Source of the DNA: Agromyces flavus
GTDB lineage: Bacteria; Actinomycetota; Actinomycetes; Actinomycetales; Microbacteriaceae
Assembly (NCBI RefSeq): GCF_900104685.1
Contig: NZ_LT629755.1
Location: 682,001-746,000, forward strand
DNA: 64,000 nt
Direction: 5' to 3'
The position numbers and the translations under genes were made by a program. Of the stretch, positions 52,844-62,590 are shown in pieces (the stretch's first letter is position 1; each line of letters begins with the position of its first letter). The notes below the pieces were generated by a model. It saw only the letters and a program-made list of their open reading frames with translations, was not told the origin of the DNA and made no database searches.

Positions 52844-53064
52844 CCGTCCTCCGTTCCTCGTCGTCCCCCGGGAGCACCGTCGCTCGAGGCCGAATGTACT
52901 CGACGCCGACGCCGCTCCGGCGCAACCGCGCCATCCGGATCACCGTGTCCGGCGTCGGCGAGGGGCGCGCGCCCCGGACGGGTGATGGCCCGGCGCCGCT
53001 CGGCGGGGTTAACCTGACCTTCAAGGACCGACCGGATCGCAAGGACGCGGCGAGGAGGGACTGG

Positions 53065-55344
53065 ATGGCCGACCGAGGGCTGATCCTCGTGGTGTCCGAC
53101 GACGATGCCGGCGCAGTGGAGGAGCTGCGCCACATCCTCGACGGCGGGCGGTACGACCTGCTCACGGCGCGGGGCGACGAGACGCCGACGCGAACCGCGC
53201 TCGCGCACGAGCCCGACCTGATCATCGTCGACACGGCGCTCGAGCACGTCGACCCGTTCGACTTCGTCGACGACCTTCATCGGCATGGACAGGGTCGGGA
53301 CCTGCCCGTCGTCTTCGTGGCCGACGACGATGACACCGAGAAGCGCGTCCGCGCCCTCGAGTCGGGCGACGACCTCATCTCGACTCCGTTCGACGCGAGG
53401 GAGGTCCTCGCGCGCATCGAGCGGCAGGTCACCGTCTCGCGAGCACGGCTCGCGCTCCGGAAGTCCGATGCGAACTTCCGCTCGGTCATGGAGTCGTCCA
53501 CCGACGCCATCGTGTCCGCCGACGCGGACGGCGTGATCCGCAGCTGGAACAGTGCCGCGACCACGCTGTTCGGGCACACCGAAGCCGAGGCCGTCGGCCA
53601 GAAGCTCGAGCTCATCATCCCTGAACGGTTCCGCGACCGGCACCGCACCGCCATCCACCGCGTGAGCAGCGGCGGCCCCACGCACGTCATCGGCTCGACC
53701 GTCGAGCTCGCGGCACTCCGCAACGACGGCACGGAGTTCCCGATCGAGCTCTCGCTCACGACGTGGTTCCTCGACTCCGACCGCTACTACACGGGCATCA
53801 TCCGCGACATCAGCGAGCGCGCACAGGCCGAGGAGCGGTTCCGCTCGGTCATCGAGTCGGCGATCGACGCGATCATCTCGATCGACCACACCGGCCGCAT
53901 CCTCTCGTGGAACTCGGCGGCCACCCGCATGCTCGGACACACGGAGGCGGAGGCGATCGGGCGGCAGCTCGAGCTCGTCATCATCCCCGAGCGCTACCGC
54001 GAGCTCCACCGCGCCGGACTGACGCACTTCACGCAGACGGGGGAGGCGCACCTGATCGGCCGCACCGTCGAACTGTCGGCGCTCACGAAAGCCGGCGACG
54101 AGATCCCGGTCGAGCTGTCGCTGTCGACCTGGACGGTCCGCGGCGACCGCTACTACACAGGCATCCTCCGCGACCTCGGCGACCGAAAGGCAGCCGAGGA
54201 GGCGCTGCGCCGCAGCGAGGAGGAGTTCCGCGCCAAGGAGGAGGAGTTCCGCAGCCGCAACGCCGAGCTCGAGGAGTCGTTGCAGCAGATCGGCACGATG
54301 CAGGACCAGCTCATCCTGCAGGAGAAGATGGCCTCGCTCGGCAAGCTCAGCGCCGGGATGGCGCACGAGATGAACAATCCCGCTTCGGCGGCCCAGAGAG
54401 GGGCCGATCAGGCCGTCGTCGTCTTCGCTCGGCTGCAGGAGGTGGGGATGCAGGTCGGCCGCCTGGGCCTCGACCACCCCCAGTTCGACCGGCTTGCGGA
54501 GCTCGATGCGCTCGCATCCGAGCGCGCGTACCAGCCGATGCGCTTCGCCGCGGTGGAACGCAGCGATCGGGAGGCCGAGCTTGAGGACTGGCTCGAGGCG
54601 CGCGACGTTCCATCCGGGTTCGAGATCGCCCCATCGCTCGTGAGCCTCGGCGTCTCGCGCGACGACCTCGAGGAGCTCTGCGACGTCTTCAGCGCCGACG
54701 AACTGCCGGTGGTCGTGGAGTGGCTCGGGCTGAAGGCGGCGATCTACTCGCTGCTGTCCGAGATCGTGGTCGGCACGAATCGCATCGTCGACCTCGTGCG
54801 GGCGATGAAGACCTACACCTACATGGACCAGACCCCCGTGCAGGACGTCGACGTGCGATCGGGCCTCGACAACACGCTCGTCATTCTCCAGAACAAGCTC
54901 AAGCGAGGTGTGCTCGTGGTGCGGGAGTACGACCGCGACCTGCCGACCATCCAGGCGTACGCGAGCGAGCTCAACCAGGTGTGGACGAACCTCATCGACA
55001 ACGCCACCGACGCCATGGAGGGCGTGGGCACGCTCACGATCCGGGCGCGCCGCGAGGGTCCCTGGGTCGAGGTGCAGATCGAGGACGACGGGCCCGGCGT
55101 GCCCGCCGACATCCGCTCGAAACTCTTCGACCCCTTCTTCACGACGAAGCCGCCCGGCCAGGGCACGGGGCTCGGCCTGGCGATCTCGCGGAGCATCGTC
55201 GTCAAGAAGCATCACGGGCAGTTCGACCTCGAGTCGCGGCCCGGATGCACGCGGTTCACCGTGCGCCTGCCGATCGACTTCGCGCCGGACGACGAAGACC
55301 GCGACCCCCGGCACGACCCCTCACCCCAGCCCGAGGAGGTGTGA
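53065..55344 (+). CDS. PAS-containing sensor histidine kinase
   Basis: 759 residues from ATG 53065 (GAGGAGGGA upstream). Order: a receiver-like domain (about 1-125; the conserved Lys is missing, reading ISTPF, so it is probably degenerate), PAS 1 (about 135-255), PAS 2 (about 260-380), a coiled coil (about 380-420, [20 protein letters not shown]), the DHp helix with phospho-acceptor His434 (GMAHEMNNP), then the HATPase domain with [16 protein letters not shown] and GTGLGLAIS. There are no membrane segments, so it is a cytoplasmic sensor, probably of redox or oxygen through the PAS domains. The next gene is its likely partner. Confidence 0.9.
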   Translation: MADRGLILVVSDDDAGAVEELRHILDGGRYDLLTARGDETPTRTALAHEPDLIIVDTALEHVDPFDFVDDLHRHGQGRDLPVVFVADDDDTEKRVRALESGDDLISTPFDAREVLARIERQVTVSRARLALRKSDANFRSVMESSTDAIVSADADGVIRSWNSAATTLFGHTEAEAVGQKLELIIPERFRDRHRTAIHRVSSGGPTHVIGSTVELAALRNDGTEFPIELSLTTWFLDSDRYYTGIIRDISERAQAEERFRSVIESAIDAIISIDHTGRILSWNSAATRMLGHTEAEAIGRQLELVIIPERYRELHRAGLTHFTQTGEAHLIGRTVELSALTKAGDEIPVELSLSTWTVRGDRYYTGILRDLGDRKAAEEALRRSEEEFRAKEEEFRSRNAELEESLQQIGTMQDQLILQEKMASLGKLSAGMAHEMNNPASAAQRGADQAVVVFARLQEVGMQVGRLGLDHPQFDRLAELDALASERAYQPMRFAAVERSDREAELEDWLEARDVPSGFEIAPSLVSLGVSRDDLEELCDVFSADELPVVVEWLGLKAAIYSLLSEIVVGTNRIVDLVRAMKTYTYMDQTPVQDVDVRSGLDNTLVILQNKLKRGVLVVREYDRDLPTIQAYASELNQVWTNLIDNATDAMEGVGTLTIRARREGPWVEVQIEDDGPGVPADIRSKLFDPFFTTKPPGQGTGLGLAISRSIVVKKHHGQFDLESRPGCTRFTVRLPIDFAPDDEDRDPRHDPSPQPEEV

Positions 55345-55348
55345 TCCG

Positions 55349-57010
55349 ATGGTCAAACCCGTGATCATGACCGTCGACGACGAACCGCAGGTGCTCAACG
55401 CGGTGGCCCGCGACCTGGCGGCCCGCTACGGCACCGAGTACCGCATCGTGAAGGCCGGCTCGGGCAAGGAGGCCCTCGAGGCGGTCGAGGAGTTCGAACG
55501 CCGCAACACCCCCATCGCGCTGTTCGTCGTCGACCAGCGCATGCCGGGCATGACGGGCACCGAGTTCCTCACCCAGGCGATCGAGCACTTCCCCGATGCC
55601 AAGCGCGTGCTGCTGACCGCGTACGCCGACACGGATGCCGCCATCACGAGCATCAACGCGATCGACCTCGACTACTACCTGCTCAAGCCGTGGGATCCGC
55701 CCGACGAGCGCTTCTACCCCGTGCTCAACGACCTGCTCGACGAGTGGCACGCCAACACCCCACCGGTCTACGAGGGCATCCGCGTGGCCGGCACGCTGTG
55801 GTCGCCGACCACGCACGCCGTCAAGGACTTCCTCGCCCGCAGCCAGATCCCGTACCAGTGGCTCGACATCGACCGGAACGAGGCGGCCCGCGCACTCGTC
55901 GAGGCGACGCGCGACGGCAAGTCGAAGCTGCCGGTGGTGTTCCTGCCCGACGGCACGGTGCTCGCGTGCCCCGACCTGCACACGCTCGCCGAGCGCATCG
56001 GCCTGCGCGCGCCCGCGCAGGCGCCGTTCTACGACCTCATCGTGATCGGGGCTGGTCCGGCGGGCCTGGCTGCCGCGGTGTACGGCGCGTCCGAGGGGCT
56101 TCGCACGGCGGTCGTCGAGCGCGAGGTGCCCGGCGGGCAGGCGGGAACCAGTTCGCGCATCGAGAACTACCTCGGCTTCCCCCACGGCATCAGCGGGGCC
56201 GACCTCGCGCGTCGCGCGGTGACGCAGGCCAAGCGCCTCGGCGCCGAGATCCTGAGCCCGCTCGCGGTCACCGGCATCCGCCTCGAGGAGACCTACAAGA
56301 TCGTCACGCTCGACGACGGCAGCGAGCTGCGTTCGCGCGCGCTCCTGCTCGCAACGGGCGTCGAGGCGCGCACGCTCGGCATCCCCGGCGAGGACCGGCT
56401 GCTCGGGGCATCCGTCTACTACGGCGCGGCGGCCAGCGAGGCGGTGGACTACACCGGATGTCGCGTGGTCGTCGTGGGCGGTGCGAACTCGGCGGGGCAG
56501 GGCGCCATGTTCCTGTCGCGCTACGCCGAGCAGGTGACGATCATCGTGCGCGCCGACTCGCTCGCGAAGAGCATGTCCCAGTACCTCATCGACCAGATCG
56601 AGCTGGCGCCGACCATCACGGTGATCCCGCACACCGAGATCAGCTCGCTCACGGGCGAGCAGCGGCTCGAATCGGTGCAGCTGCGCGACCGGACGACCGG
56701 CGAGGAGTCGACTATGCCGGCCGACGCCATGTTCGTCTTCATCGGCGCGGTCCCCGGGTCGGACCTCGTGCGCGACCTCGTCGAGACCGACGACCACGGC
56801 TTCGTGCTGACCGGCCTCGACCTCGTCCGCAACGGGGAGCGTCCGAAGGGCTGGAAGCTGAAGCGCGACCCGCTGCCGCAGGAGACGAGCGTGCCCGGCA
56901 TCTTCGCCGCGGGCGACGTGCGGCATGACGTCATCCGCCGGGTCGCGTCGGCGGTGGGTCAGGGCTCGGTCGCCGTCAGCCTCGTGCACCAGTACCTCGA
57001 GACGGTGTGA
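55349..57010 (+). CDS. response regulator fused to thioredoxin-reductase-like oxidoreductase
   Basis: 553 residues starting four bases after the kinase stop. The receiver domain (about 1-130) has acceptor Asp62 (FVVDQRMPG) and Lys113 (LLKPWD). A glutaredoxin-like segment (about 140-215, RSQIPYQWLDIDRNE) follows. A thioredoxin-reductase-type FAD/NADPH domain (about 225-553) has IGAGPAGLAAAVYG and VVVGGANSAGQGA. The redox CxxC of the reductase is replaced by YGAAAS (residues 358-363), so it cannot reduce thioredoxin in the usual way. It may sense redox or flavin state under kinase control. Confidence 0.88.
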   Translation: MVKPVIMTVDDEPQVLNAVARDLAARYGTEYRIVKAGSGKEALEAVEEFERRNTPIALFVVDQRMPGMTGTEFLTQAIEHFPDAKRVLLTAYADTDAAITSINAIDLDYYLLKPWDPPDERFYPVLNDLLDEWHANTPPVYEGIRVAGTLWSPTTHAVKDFLARSQIPYQWLDIDRNEAARALVEATRDGKSKLPVVFLPDGTVLACPDLHTLAERIGLRAPAQAPFYDLIVIGAGPAGLAAAVYGASEGLRTAVVEREVPGGQAGTSSRIENYLGFPHGISGADLARRAVTQAKRLGAEILSPLAVTGIRLEETYKIVTLDDGSELRSRALLLATGVEARTLGIPGEDRLLGASVYYGAAASEAVDYTGCRVVVVGGANSAGQGAMFLSRYAEQVTIIVRADSLAKSMSQYLIDQIELAPTITVIPHTEISSLTGEQRLESVQLRDRTTGEESTMPADAMFVFIGAVPGSDLVRDLVETDDHGFVLTGLDLVRNGERPKGWKLKRDPLPQETSVPGIFAAGDVRHDVIRRVASAVGQGSVAVSLVHQYLETV

Positions 57011-57039
57011 GGGTGGGGCGGTCGCGCCATGATGGGGTC

Positions 57040-57984
57040 ATGGCGACGACCGATGCGCTCACCGAGGCCGCCGATGCGCTCTACGCGCTCGTGCCAGAGG
57101 AGTTCACGGCTGCGCGGAACGCGCGGGCCGCCGAGGCGAAGCCGGGCGACCCGGCGCTCGCGAAGCGCATCGCCGCGCTCAAGCGGCCCTCGCCGTCGGC
57201 TTGGATCGTGAACCGGCTCGCGCGCGAGCACGCCGACCGGGTGGCCGACCTGGCGGGCCTCGGGGGCGAGCTCGCCGACGCGCAGGCGTCGGGCGACGGT
57301 CGCGCGATGACTGCGCTCGTGGCCGAGCGGCGCGAGATCGTGGGCGACCTGCTGCGCGCCGCGGTCGAAGTGGCGGATGCCGCGGACCGGTCGCCGTCGC
57401 GTGCCGTGCTCGACGAGGTCGAGCGGACGCTCGTGGCCGCGACCGTGTCCGAGGACGCCGGCGTGGTGGTGCGGACGGGGCGGCTCGTGCGGGCCCTCCA
57501 GGCCGTGGGGTCCGACGTCGACCTCGACGGGGCCGTCGCGGGCGAGGCATCCGCTGCACCGCCGCGAGCACGGCCGAAGCGAGCCGGTGCGCCCACGACG
57601 GGCGAGCCGGGGGTCGAGAAGAACGCGGCGAAGGGCACGGCGAAGGGCGACGAGGAGGCCGAGGCGGATGCCGCGGCCGAGCGTCGTGCGGCGCGCGACC
57701 GCGCCGAGGCCGCACTGCGCGAGGCGCGCGAGCACGCCGACGAGACGCGCGGCACGCTCGACGCCGCGACCGAGCGGCTCGAGGCGGCGACCCGCCGGCT
57801 GGAGTCCTTGCGCGAGGAGCGCGACGAGCTCGAGCGGCGCCTGGACGAGTTGCGCGATGAGTTGGGTGACGCCGATCGCGAGGCTCGGACCGCGCGGCGG
57901 GAGCACGAGTCCGCGACCGACGCGAACGACCGCGCCGAGGTCGGCGTCGAGGACGCGGAGGACGAGCTCGCCGAACTGGACTGA
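57040..57984 (+). CDS. coiled-coil protein of unknown function
   Basis: 314 residues from the ATG at 57040. Residues 1-70 have a conserved look (LYALVPEEFTAARNARAAEA, KRPSPSAWIVNRLARE). The middle is Ala/Pro-rich, and residues 215-314 form a long charged coiled coil (RDRAEAALREAREHADETRG, later LREERDELERRLDELRDEL). I do not recognise the family; proteins of this shape occur in Microbacteriaceae. No catalytic motif is seen. Confidence 0.75.
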   Translation: MATTDALTEAADALYALVPEEFTAARNARAAEAKPGDPALAKRIAALKRPSPSAWIVNRLAREHADRVADLAGLGGELADAQASGDGRAMTALVAERREIVGDLLRAAVEVADAADRSPSRAVLDEVERTLVAATVSEDAGVVVRTGRLVRALQAVGSDVDLDGAVAGEASAAPPRARPKRAGAPTTGEPGVEKNAAKGTAKGDEEAEADAAAERRAARDRAEAALREAREHADETRGTLDAATERLEAATRRLESLREERDELERRLDELRDELGDADREARTARREHESATDANDRAEVGVEDAEDELAELD

Positions 57985-58063
57985 GGCCGGGGGAGCTGCG
58001 CCCGCGCTGTCAAGCCCGTCCCCGAGACATCCGGCGCCGCCTAGCGTCGAAGGCGGAGACACC

Positions 58064-58324
58064 ATGACCCGCCCCGAACTGGATCTGCATCGCCGCACCG
58101 ACGGAGAGTGGCCCGATGCCGTGAAGACCGCCGTGCTCGTCCTCGCGGGGCTCTCCGTGGTCCTGTGGGTGACGGGCATCTGGTTCACGGTGCCGGTCTC
58201 GCTTGCGGCTCTCGCGCTCGCCGAGATGGCCGCGCCCGAGCTCGGGCGGGCTCGCATCTGGCTGCTGCTGCTCGGCATCGCGGGCGTGGTGCTCGGCGTG
58301 GGCCGCATCCTTGCCACGATCTAG
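58064..58324 (+). CDS. small two-helix membrane protein
   Basis: 86 residues with GGCGGAG upstream. Three hydrophobic stretches (VKTAVLVLAGLSVVLWV, WFTVPVSLAALALAE and IWLLLLGIAGVVLGVG) give two or three membrane helices. The N-terminus is short and charged. The function is unknown; no signature motif. Confidence 0.7.
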   Translation: MTRPELDLHRRTDGEWPDAVKTAVLVLAGLSVVLWVTGIWFTVPVSLAALALAEMAAPELGRARIWLLLLGIAGVVLGVGRILATI

Positions 58325-58430
58325 CGGATTTCCTCGCGCGCGTCGACCCGCTCACGCCCTAGTGTGTGGGGTGGGGGACGGGCGGCGACGACGCCGCAGC
58401 ATGGCGCACCTCTCCCGCCAGGAGGTGGTC

Positions 58431-59762
58431 ATGACCGACGCTCGGACCGACCAGGCCGAACTTCCCGCGCCCACGCCACGCCAGCTCGCCCTCCTCGCGG
58501 TGCCGGCGCTCATCATCGGCATCATCACCGCGCTCATGCTCTGGGGCCTCGAGGCGATCGCGGGCGTGATCGAGGACTACGTCTGGACCACGCTGCCCGA
58601 GGGGCTCGGCATCGATCCGAGCGGATGGTGGATCGTCGTCGTCCTCACGACGACCGGCTTGCTCGTGGGGCTGGGACTGCAGTTCATCCCGGGCCACGGC
58701 GGGCCCGACTCGGCCACGACCGAGCTCTTCGAACCGCCGGTGAAGCTGCGCGTGCTGCCGAGCATGGCGATCGTCACCGTGCTGGGCCTCGCGGGTGGCG
58801 TCAGCCTCGGCCCCGAGAACCCGATCATCCTGATCAACGTCTCGCTCGCGGTCGCGCTGCTCGCCCGCTTCATGCCGGCGGTGCCGCCGCGCCTGGCCAT
58901 GTTGATGGCCGCGTCGGGCACGATCGGCGCGCTGTTCGGCACGCCCGTCGGTGCGGCGCTGCTGTTCACGGGTGCGCTCGCCGCGGTACGTGGCGGCGGG
59001 GCCCTGTGGGACAAGCTGTTCCTCCCGCTCGGGTCGGCGGCTGCCGGCGCCGCGACCATGCACGTGCTCGGACAGCCGCCGCTCGTGTTCGACGTGCCGC
59101 CGAGCACGGTCGACCCGCTCGACATGCTCGTCGGCATCCTCGTCGCGTGCGTCGCCGTGCTGCTCGGACTCATCGCGGTGGTGGCGCTGCCCATCGTGCA
59201 CCGCGCCTTCCACGCGCTGCGCAGCCCCATCCTGATCGCCACGCTCGGCGGCTTCGTGCTGGGCCTGCTCGGCCTGCTCGGCGGCCCGATCACGCTGTTC
59301 AAGGGGCTCGAGCAGATGGGCGAGATGCTCGAGAACCCTGATGCGTACTCGGCGGGCGATCTCGTGCTCATCACGTTCGTCAAGATCGCCGCGCTCGTCG
59401 TCGCTGCGAGTGCCGCCTTCCGCGGCGGACGCGTCTTCCCGGCGACGTTCATCGGAGTCGCGATCGGGATGTTCGCGGCCGCTGTGATCCCCGGCTTCCC
59501 GCTCGGCCTCGCGGTGGCGTGCGGCCTCATCGGCATGCTGCTCGTCGCGACGCGCGACGGCTGGATCTCGCTGTTCATGGCCGCCGCCGTCTCGGGCGAC
59601 ATCGCCCTGCTGCCGTGGCTGTGCGTGATCATCCTTCCGGCATGGCTGCTCGTGTCGCGCGCTCCGGAGCTTCGGATCGTGCCGAAGAAGCCCGCCCAGG
59701 AGCAGCCCCACGCCGACGCGAGCGCCGCGCCACCGCCGCCGCGCCCGGCCGACGGGGTCTGA
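58431..59762 (+). CDS. ClC/YfeO-like ion-transport protein
   Basis: 443 residues with AGGAGGTGG before the ATG. About ten membrane helices are visible. Three loop motifs match divergent forms of the ClC ion-path segments: GHGGPDS (for GSGIP), GVSLGPENP (for GREGP, with the gating Glu) and GGRVFPATF (for GGIFAP). This is the YfeO-type subgroup. It probably transports chloride or another small anion, perhaps with protons. The C-terminal tail is Pro/Ala-rich. Confidence 0.85.
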   Translation: MTDARTDQAELPAPTPRQLALLAVPALIIGIITALMLWGLEAIAGVIEDYVWTTLPEGLGIDPSGWWIVVVLTTTGLLVGLGLQFIPGHGGPDSATTELFEPPVKLRVLPSMAIVTVLGLAGGVSLGPENPIILINVSLAVALLARFMPAVPPRLAMLMAASGTIGALFGTPVGAALLFTGALAAVRGGGALWDKLFLPLGSAAAGAATMHVLGQPPLVFDVPPSTVDPLDMLVGILVACVAVLLGLIAVVALPIVHRAFHALRSPILIATLGGFVLGLLGLLGGPITLFKGLEQMGEMLENPDAYSAGDLVLITFVKIAALVVAASAAFRGGRVFPATFIGVAIGMFAAAVIPGFPLGLAVACGLIGMLLVATRDGWISLFMAAAVSGDIALLPWLCVIILPAWLLVSRAPELRIVPKKPAQEQPHADASAAPPPPRPADGV

Positions 59763-59789
59763 CCCGGTTCCCAACTCAGGAGGTGCGGC

Positions 59790-60443
59790 GTGGCCGCCTA
59801 TCAGGTCGCGAGGCTCGACGAGATCGAGGAGTTGGAGGACGCCGGGAGCTTCTACCGGCCCATCCGGCACCACCTCGGCATCAGCGCGTTCGGAGCGACC
59901 GCCTGGACCGCCCGCAAGGCGGGCGATACGATCATCAACTTCCACGACGAGGGCGACCCCACCGCCGATGAGGAGCTCTTCCTCGTGCTGCGCGGCCACG
60001 CCGTCTTCGAGCTCGACGGCGAACGGGTCGACGCACCCGCGGGCACCTTCGTCTCCGCGGCGCCCCGCACGCCGCGATCGGCCACCGCCGCGGAGGACGG
60101 GACGACGATCCTCCTCGTGGAGGGCACCCCCGGGAAGGCGTACGACGCCCGCGGGTGGGAGCTCTGGGCTCCGCTCGTGCCGCTGTACGAGGCGGGGGAC
60201 TTCGCGGCGGTCGCCGACCGCCTCGAGGTCGCGGTGGACGCCAGCCCGCAGTATCCGCTGCTGTTCTTCAACCTCGCCTGCTGCGAGGCGCAGACCGGCC
60301 GGCCCGAGGCGGCGCTGCGCCACCTCCGGCAGGCCATCGAGATGTCGGAGGAGTTCCGCGGCCACGCGCAGACCGACTCCGACCTCGATCCCATCCGCGA
60401 CGAGCCGGCATTCACAGAGCTCGTGGGCGATCACTCGCAGTGA
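59790..60443 (+). CDS. cupin and TPR-like repeat protein
   Basis: 217 residues from the GTG at 59790 (CAGGAGG upstream). A cupin-like barrel (about 20-115, DEELFLVLRGHAVFELDGER) lacks most metal-binding histidines, and a TPR-like helical pair (about 130-205, LFFNLACCEAQTGRPEAALR) follows. This two-part architecture occurs in small stress or regulatory proteins. Function unknown. Confidence 0.78.
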   Translation: MAAYQVARLDEIEELEDAGSFYRPIRHHLGISAFGATAWTARKAGDTIINFHDEGDPTADEELFLVLRGHAVFELDGERVDAPAGTFVSAAPRTPRSATAAEDGTTILLVEGTPGKAYDARGWELWAPLVPLYEAGDFAAVADRLEVAVDASPQYPLLFFNLACCEAQTGRPEAALRHLRQAIEMSEEFRGHAQTDSDLDPIRDEPAFTELVGDHSQ

Positions 60444-60494
60444 TGCCCGCCGGGTGTGGATAAGTTCCGACCCTGATCGGCGCGCATCGCCAAG

Positions 60495-61733
60495 ATGGAG
60501 CGCATGTCCGACCCCGTGCGCACCATCGCCGAGCGGGTGCGCGGTCGGGTGCTCCGAGAGGGCGTCGACCTCGCCCGCGACGATGCGCTCGCCGCGCGCT
60601 ACGCCGTCGAGGAGGTCCGTCGCTACTCCGAGCGCGCGCTCGCCGGCGCGCACGCCCCGCTCGGCGACGAGCCCGGCACGACGCGCGAGGTCGTGGCATC
60701 CATCACCGGGTACGGCCCGCTGCAGCCGTTCTTCGACGACCCGACGGTCGAGGAGATCTGGATCAACTCGCCGACGAGGGTCTTCGTCGCGCGCGCCGGC
60801 GTGCCCGAACTGACCACGCTCGTGCTGTCCGACCGCGAGGTGCGCGACCTCGTCGAGCGGATGCTGCAGCACTCGGGCCGCAGGGTCGACCTGTCGTCGC
60901 CGTTCGTCGATGCGTCCCTGCCCGACGGGTCGCGGCTCCATGTCGCCATCCCGGATGTCACGCGGTCGCACTGGGCCGTGAACGTGCGGAAGTTCCAGCA
61001 ACGCATCCGGTCGCTGGGGCAGCTGGTCGACCTGGGGTCGATGAGCCGGCAGGCGTCCGAGTTCCTCCGCATGAGCGTGCTCGCCGGAGCGAACATCCTG
61101 GTCTCAGGGGCGACGCACACGGGCAAGACCACGATGCTGAACGCGCTGATGTCGAGTGCCCGCACGTCCGACCGCGTCGTGACGGTCGAGGAGACGTTCG
61201 AGCTCGACCTCGACGTGCGCGATCTCGTGTCGATGCAATGCCGGCAACCCAACCTCGAGGGCACGGGTGAGATCACCCTGCGGCGCCTGATCAAGGAGGC
61301 GCTCCGGATGCGACCGGATCGGCTCGTCGTCGGCGAGGTGCGCGAGGCCGAGAGTCTCGACCTCCTCATCGCGCTGAACTCGGGAGTGCCCGGAATGTGC
61401 ACGATCCATGCGAACTCGGCACGCGATGCGCTCGCGAAGCTGTGCACCCTCCCGCTGCTCGCGGGTCGCAACATCGACTCGGCGTTCGTGGTGCCTACCG
61501 TGGCGAGCTGCATCGACATCGTCGTGCACCTCGCCATCGACCGTGACGGGCACCGACGCGTCGTCGAGATCGCCGCGCCGACCGGGGAGGTCGTCGGCGG
61601 TGCCGTCACGGTCGACCGACTCTTCGGTTTCGACCGCGGGGAACTCGCGGCGACGGGTTCGCACCCGGCTCGCCTCGAGAAGTTCAACGCCGCGGGCTTG
61701 GACCCGGCGATCGTGCTGGGAGCGGCGGCGTGA
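60495..61733 (+). CDS. tadA: Tad pilus ATPase CpaF/TadA
   Basis: 412 residues from ATG 60495; an ATG at 60504 is an alternative with a nearer but too-close GGAG. It is the secretion ATPase of the type IVc (Tad/Flp) pilus: Walker A GATHTGKTT with Lys211, Walker B-like RPDRLVVGEVR, and the Asp/His boxes in IHANSARDAL. It powers assembly of the Flp pilus through the TadB/TadC membrane proteins encoded next. It overlaps tadB by four bases. Confidence 0.92.
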   Translation: MERMSDPVRTIAERVRGRVLREGVDLARDDALAARYAVEEVRRYSERALAGAHAPLGDEPGTTREVVASITGYGPLQPFFDDPTVEEIWINSPTRVFVARAGVPELTTLVLSDREVRDLVERMLQHSGRRVDLSSPFVDASLPDGSRLHVAIPDVTRSHWAVNVRKFQQRIRSLGQLVDLGSMSRQASEFLRMSVLAGANILVSGATHTGKTTMLNALMSSARTSDRVVTVEETFELDLDVRDLVSMQCRQPNLEGTGEITLRRLIKEALRMRPDRLVVGEVREAESLDLLIALNSGVPGMCTIHANSARDALAKLCTLPLLAGRNIDSAFVVPTVASCIDIVVHLAIDRDGHRRVVEIAAPTGEVVGGAVTVDRLFGFDRGELAATGSHPARLEKFNAAGLDPAIVLGAAA

Positions 61734-62590
61734 GCATACTGCTCGGTGCGACGCTCGGCGTCGGCCTGCTGCTCGTCGGATCGACCTGGATGTGGCCGAG
61801 GCGACCCGGAGAATCGCCGCGACCTCCGCGCCGATCCGTCGTCGCCGACGAGCTCGCCCTCGCCGGCATCCCCGGCGTGCCCCTCACGGCCATCGTCGTC
61901 GTCGCGATCATCCTCGCCGTCGTCGCTGCGGCGCTCGCCCAGGCGATCTTCGCCGTACCGGTGCTCACCGCGGTCGCAGGTGCGCTCGGCGGCCTCGTGG
62001 TCGCATTCGTGATCAGGTCCCGAGCCAACCGTCGAAGGGCGGCCAACCGCGCCATCTGGCCCGACGTCGTCGACCACCTGGTCGCCTCCGTGCGTGCTGG
62101 GATGTCGCTGCCCGACAGCATCGGCGCACTCGCCGAGCTCGGCCCGGCGGCGACGCGGTCGGCGTTCGCCGGCTTCGACGACGAGTTCCGACGCACGGGG
62201 GATTTCGGCTCAGCGGTCGACTCGCTCAAGGCGCGGCTGGCCGACCCGGTCGCCGACCGGATCCTCGAGACGCTCCGCATGGCGCGAGAGGTCGGGGGCA
62301 CGGACGTCACATCGGTGCTGCGAGGCCTCTCGACCTACCTGCGGGAAGATGCCGGCCTGCGCGCCGAGGTGGTCGCCCGGCAGTCGTGGATCCGCAACGC
62401 CGCTCGCCTCGGAGTGGCAGCTCCGTGGCTGCTCCTGCTCGTGCTCGCCAGCCGCCCCGAAACCCTGGCGGCGTACGACTCGTCCGCAGGAACCGTGCTC
62501 ATCCTCGCCGGCGTGGCGGTCACGATCATCGCCTACCGGCTGATGCTGGGCCTCGGACGCCTGCCCGAGGAGCGCCGATGGTTCACCTGA
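61730..62590 (+). CDS. tadB: Tad pilus inner-membrane protein TadB
   Basis: 286 residues from a GTG within a GTGA overlap. Type II secretion F-domain fold, with helices at the N-terminus (about 3-20), about 53-95, and two at the C-terminus. The cytoplasmic helical domain contains RAGMSLPDSIGALAELGP. It anchors the TadA ATPase. It overlaps tadC by 13 bases. Confidence 0.88.
   Translation: MSILLGATLGVGLLLVGSTWMWPRRPGESPRPPRRSVVADELALAGIPGVPLTAIVVVAIILAVVAAALAQAIFAVPVLTAVAGALGGLVVAFVIRSRANRRRAANRAIWPDVVDHLVASVRAGMSLPDSIGALAELGPAATRSAFAGFDDEFRRTGDFGSAVDSLKARLADPVADRILETLRMAREVGGTDVTSVLRGLSTYLREDAGLRAEVVARQSWIRNAARLGVAAPWLLLLVLASRPETLAAYDSSAGTVLILAGVAVTIIAYRLMLGLGRLPEERRWFT

Noticed and set aside
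52834..53064. An upstream extension of the histidine kinase start
   Set aside because: The frame upstream of 53065 is Arg/Ser/Pro-rich with no domain, while the ATG at 53065 has a strong GAGGAGGGA site.
52837..55314. An 825-codon minus-strand frame opposite the histidine kinase
   Set aside because: The plus strand has PAS, DHp and ATPase motifs in order; the minus frame has none.
58359..61001. An 880-codon minus-strand frame opposite the channel and cupin genes
   Set aside because: Low-complexity Arg/Asp/Glu repeats and no motifs; it crosses three well-supported plus-strand genes.
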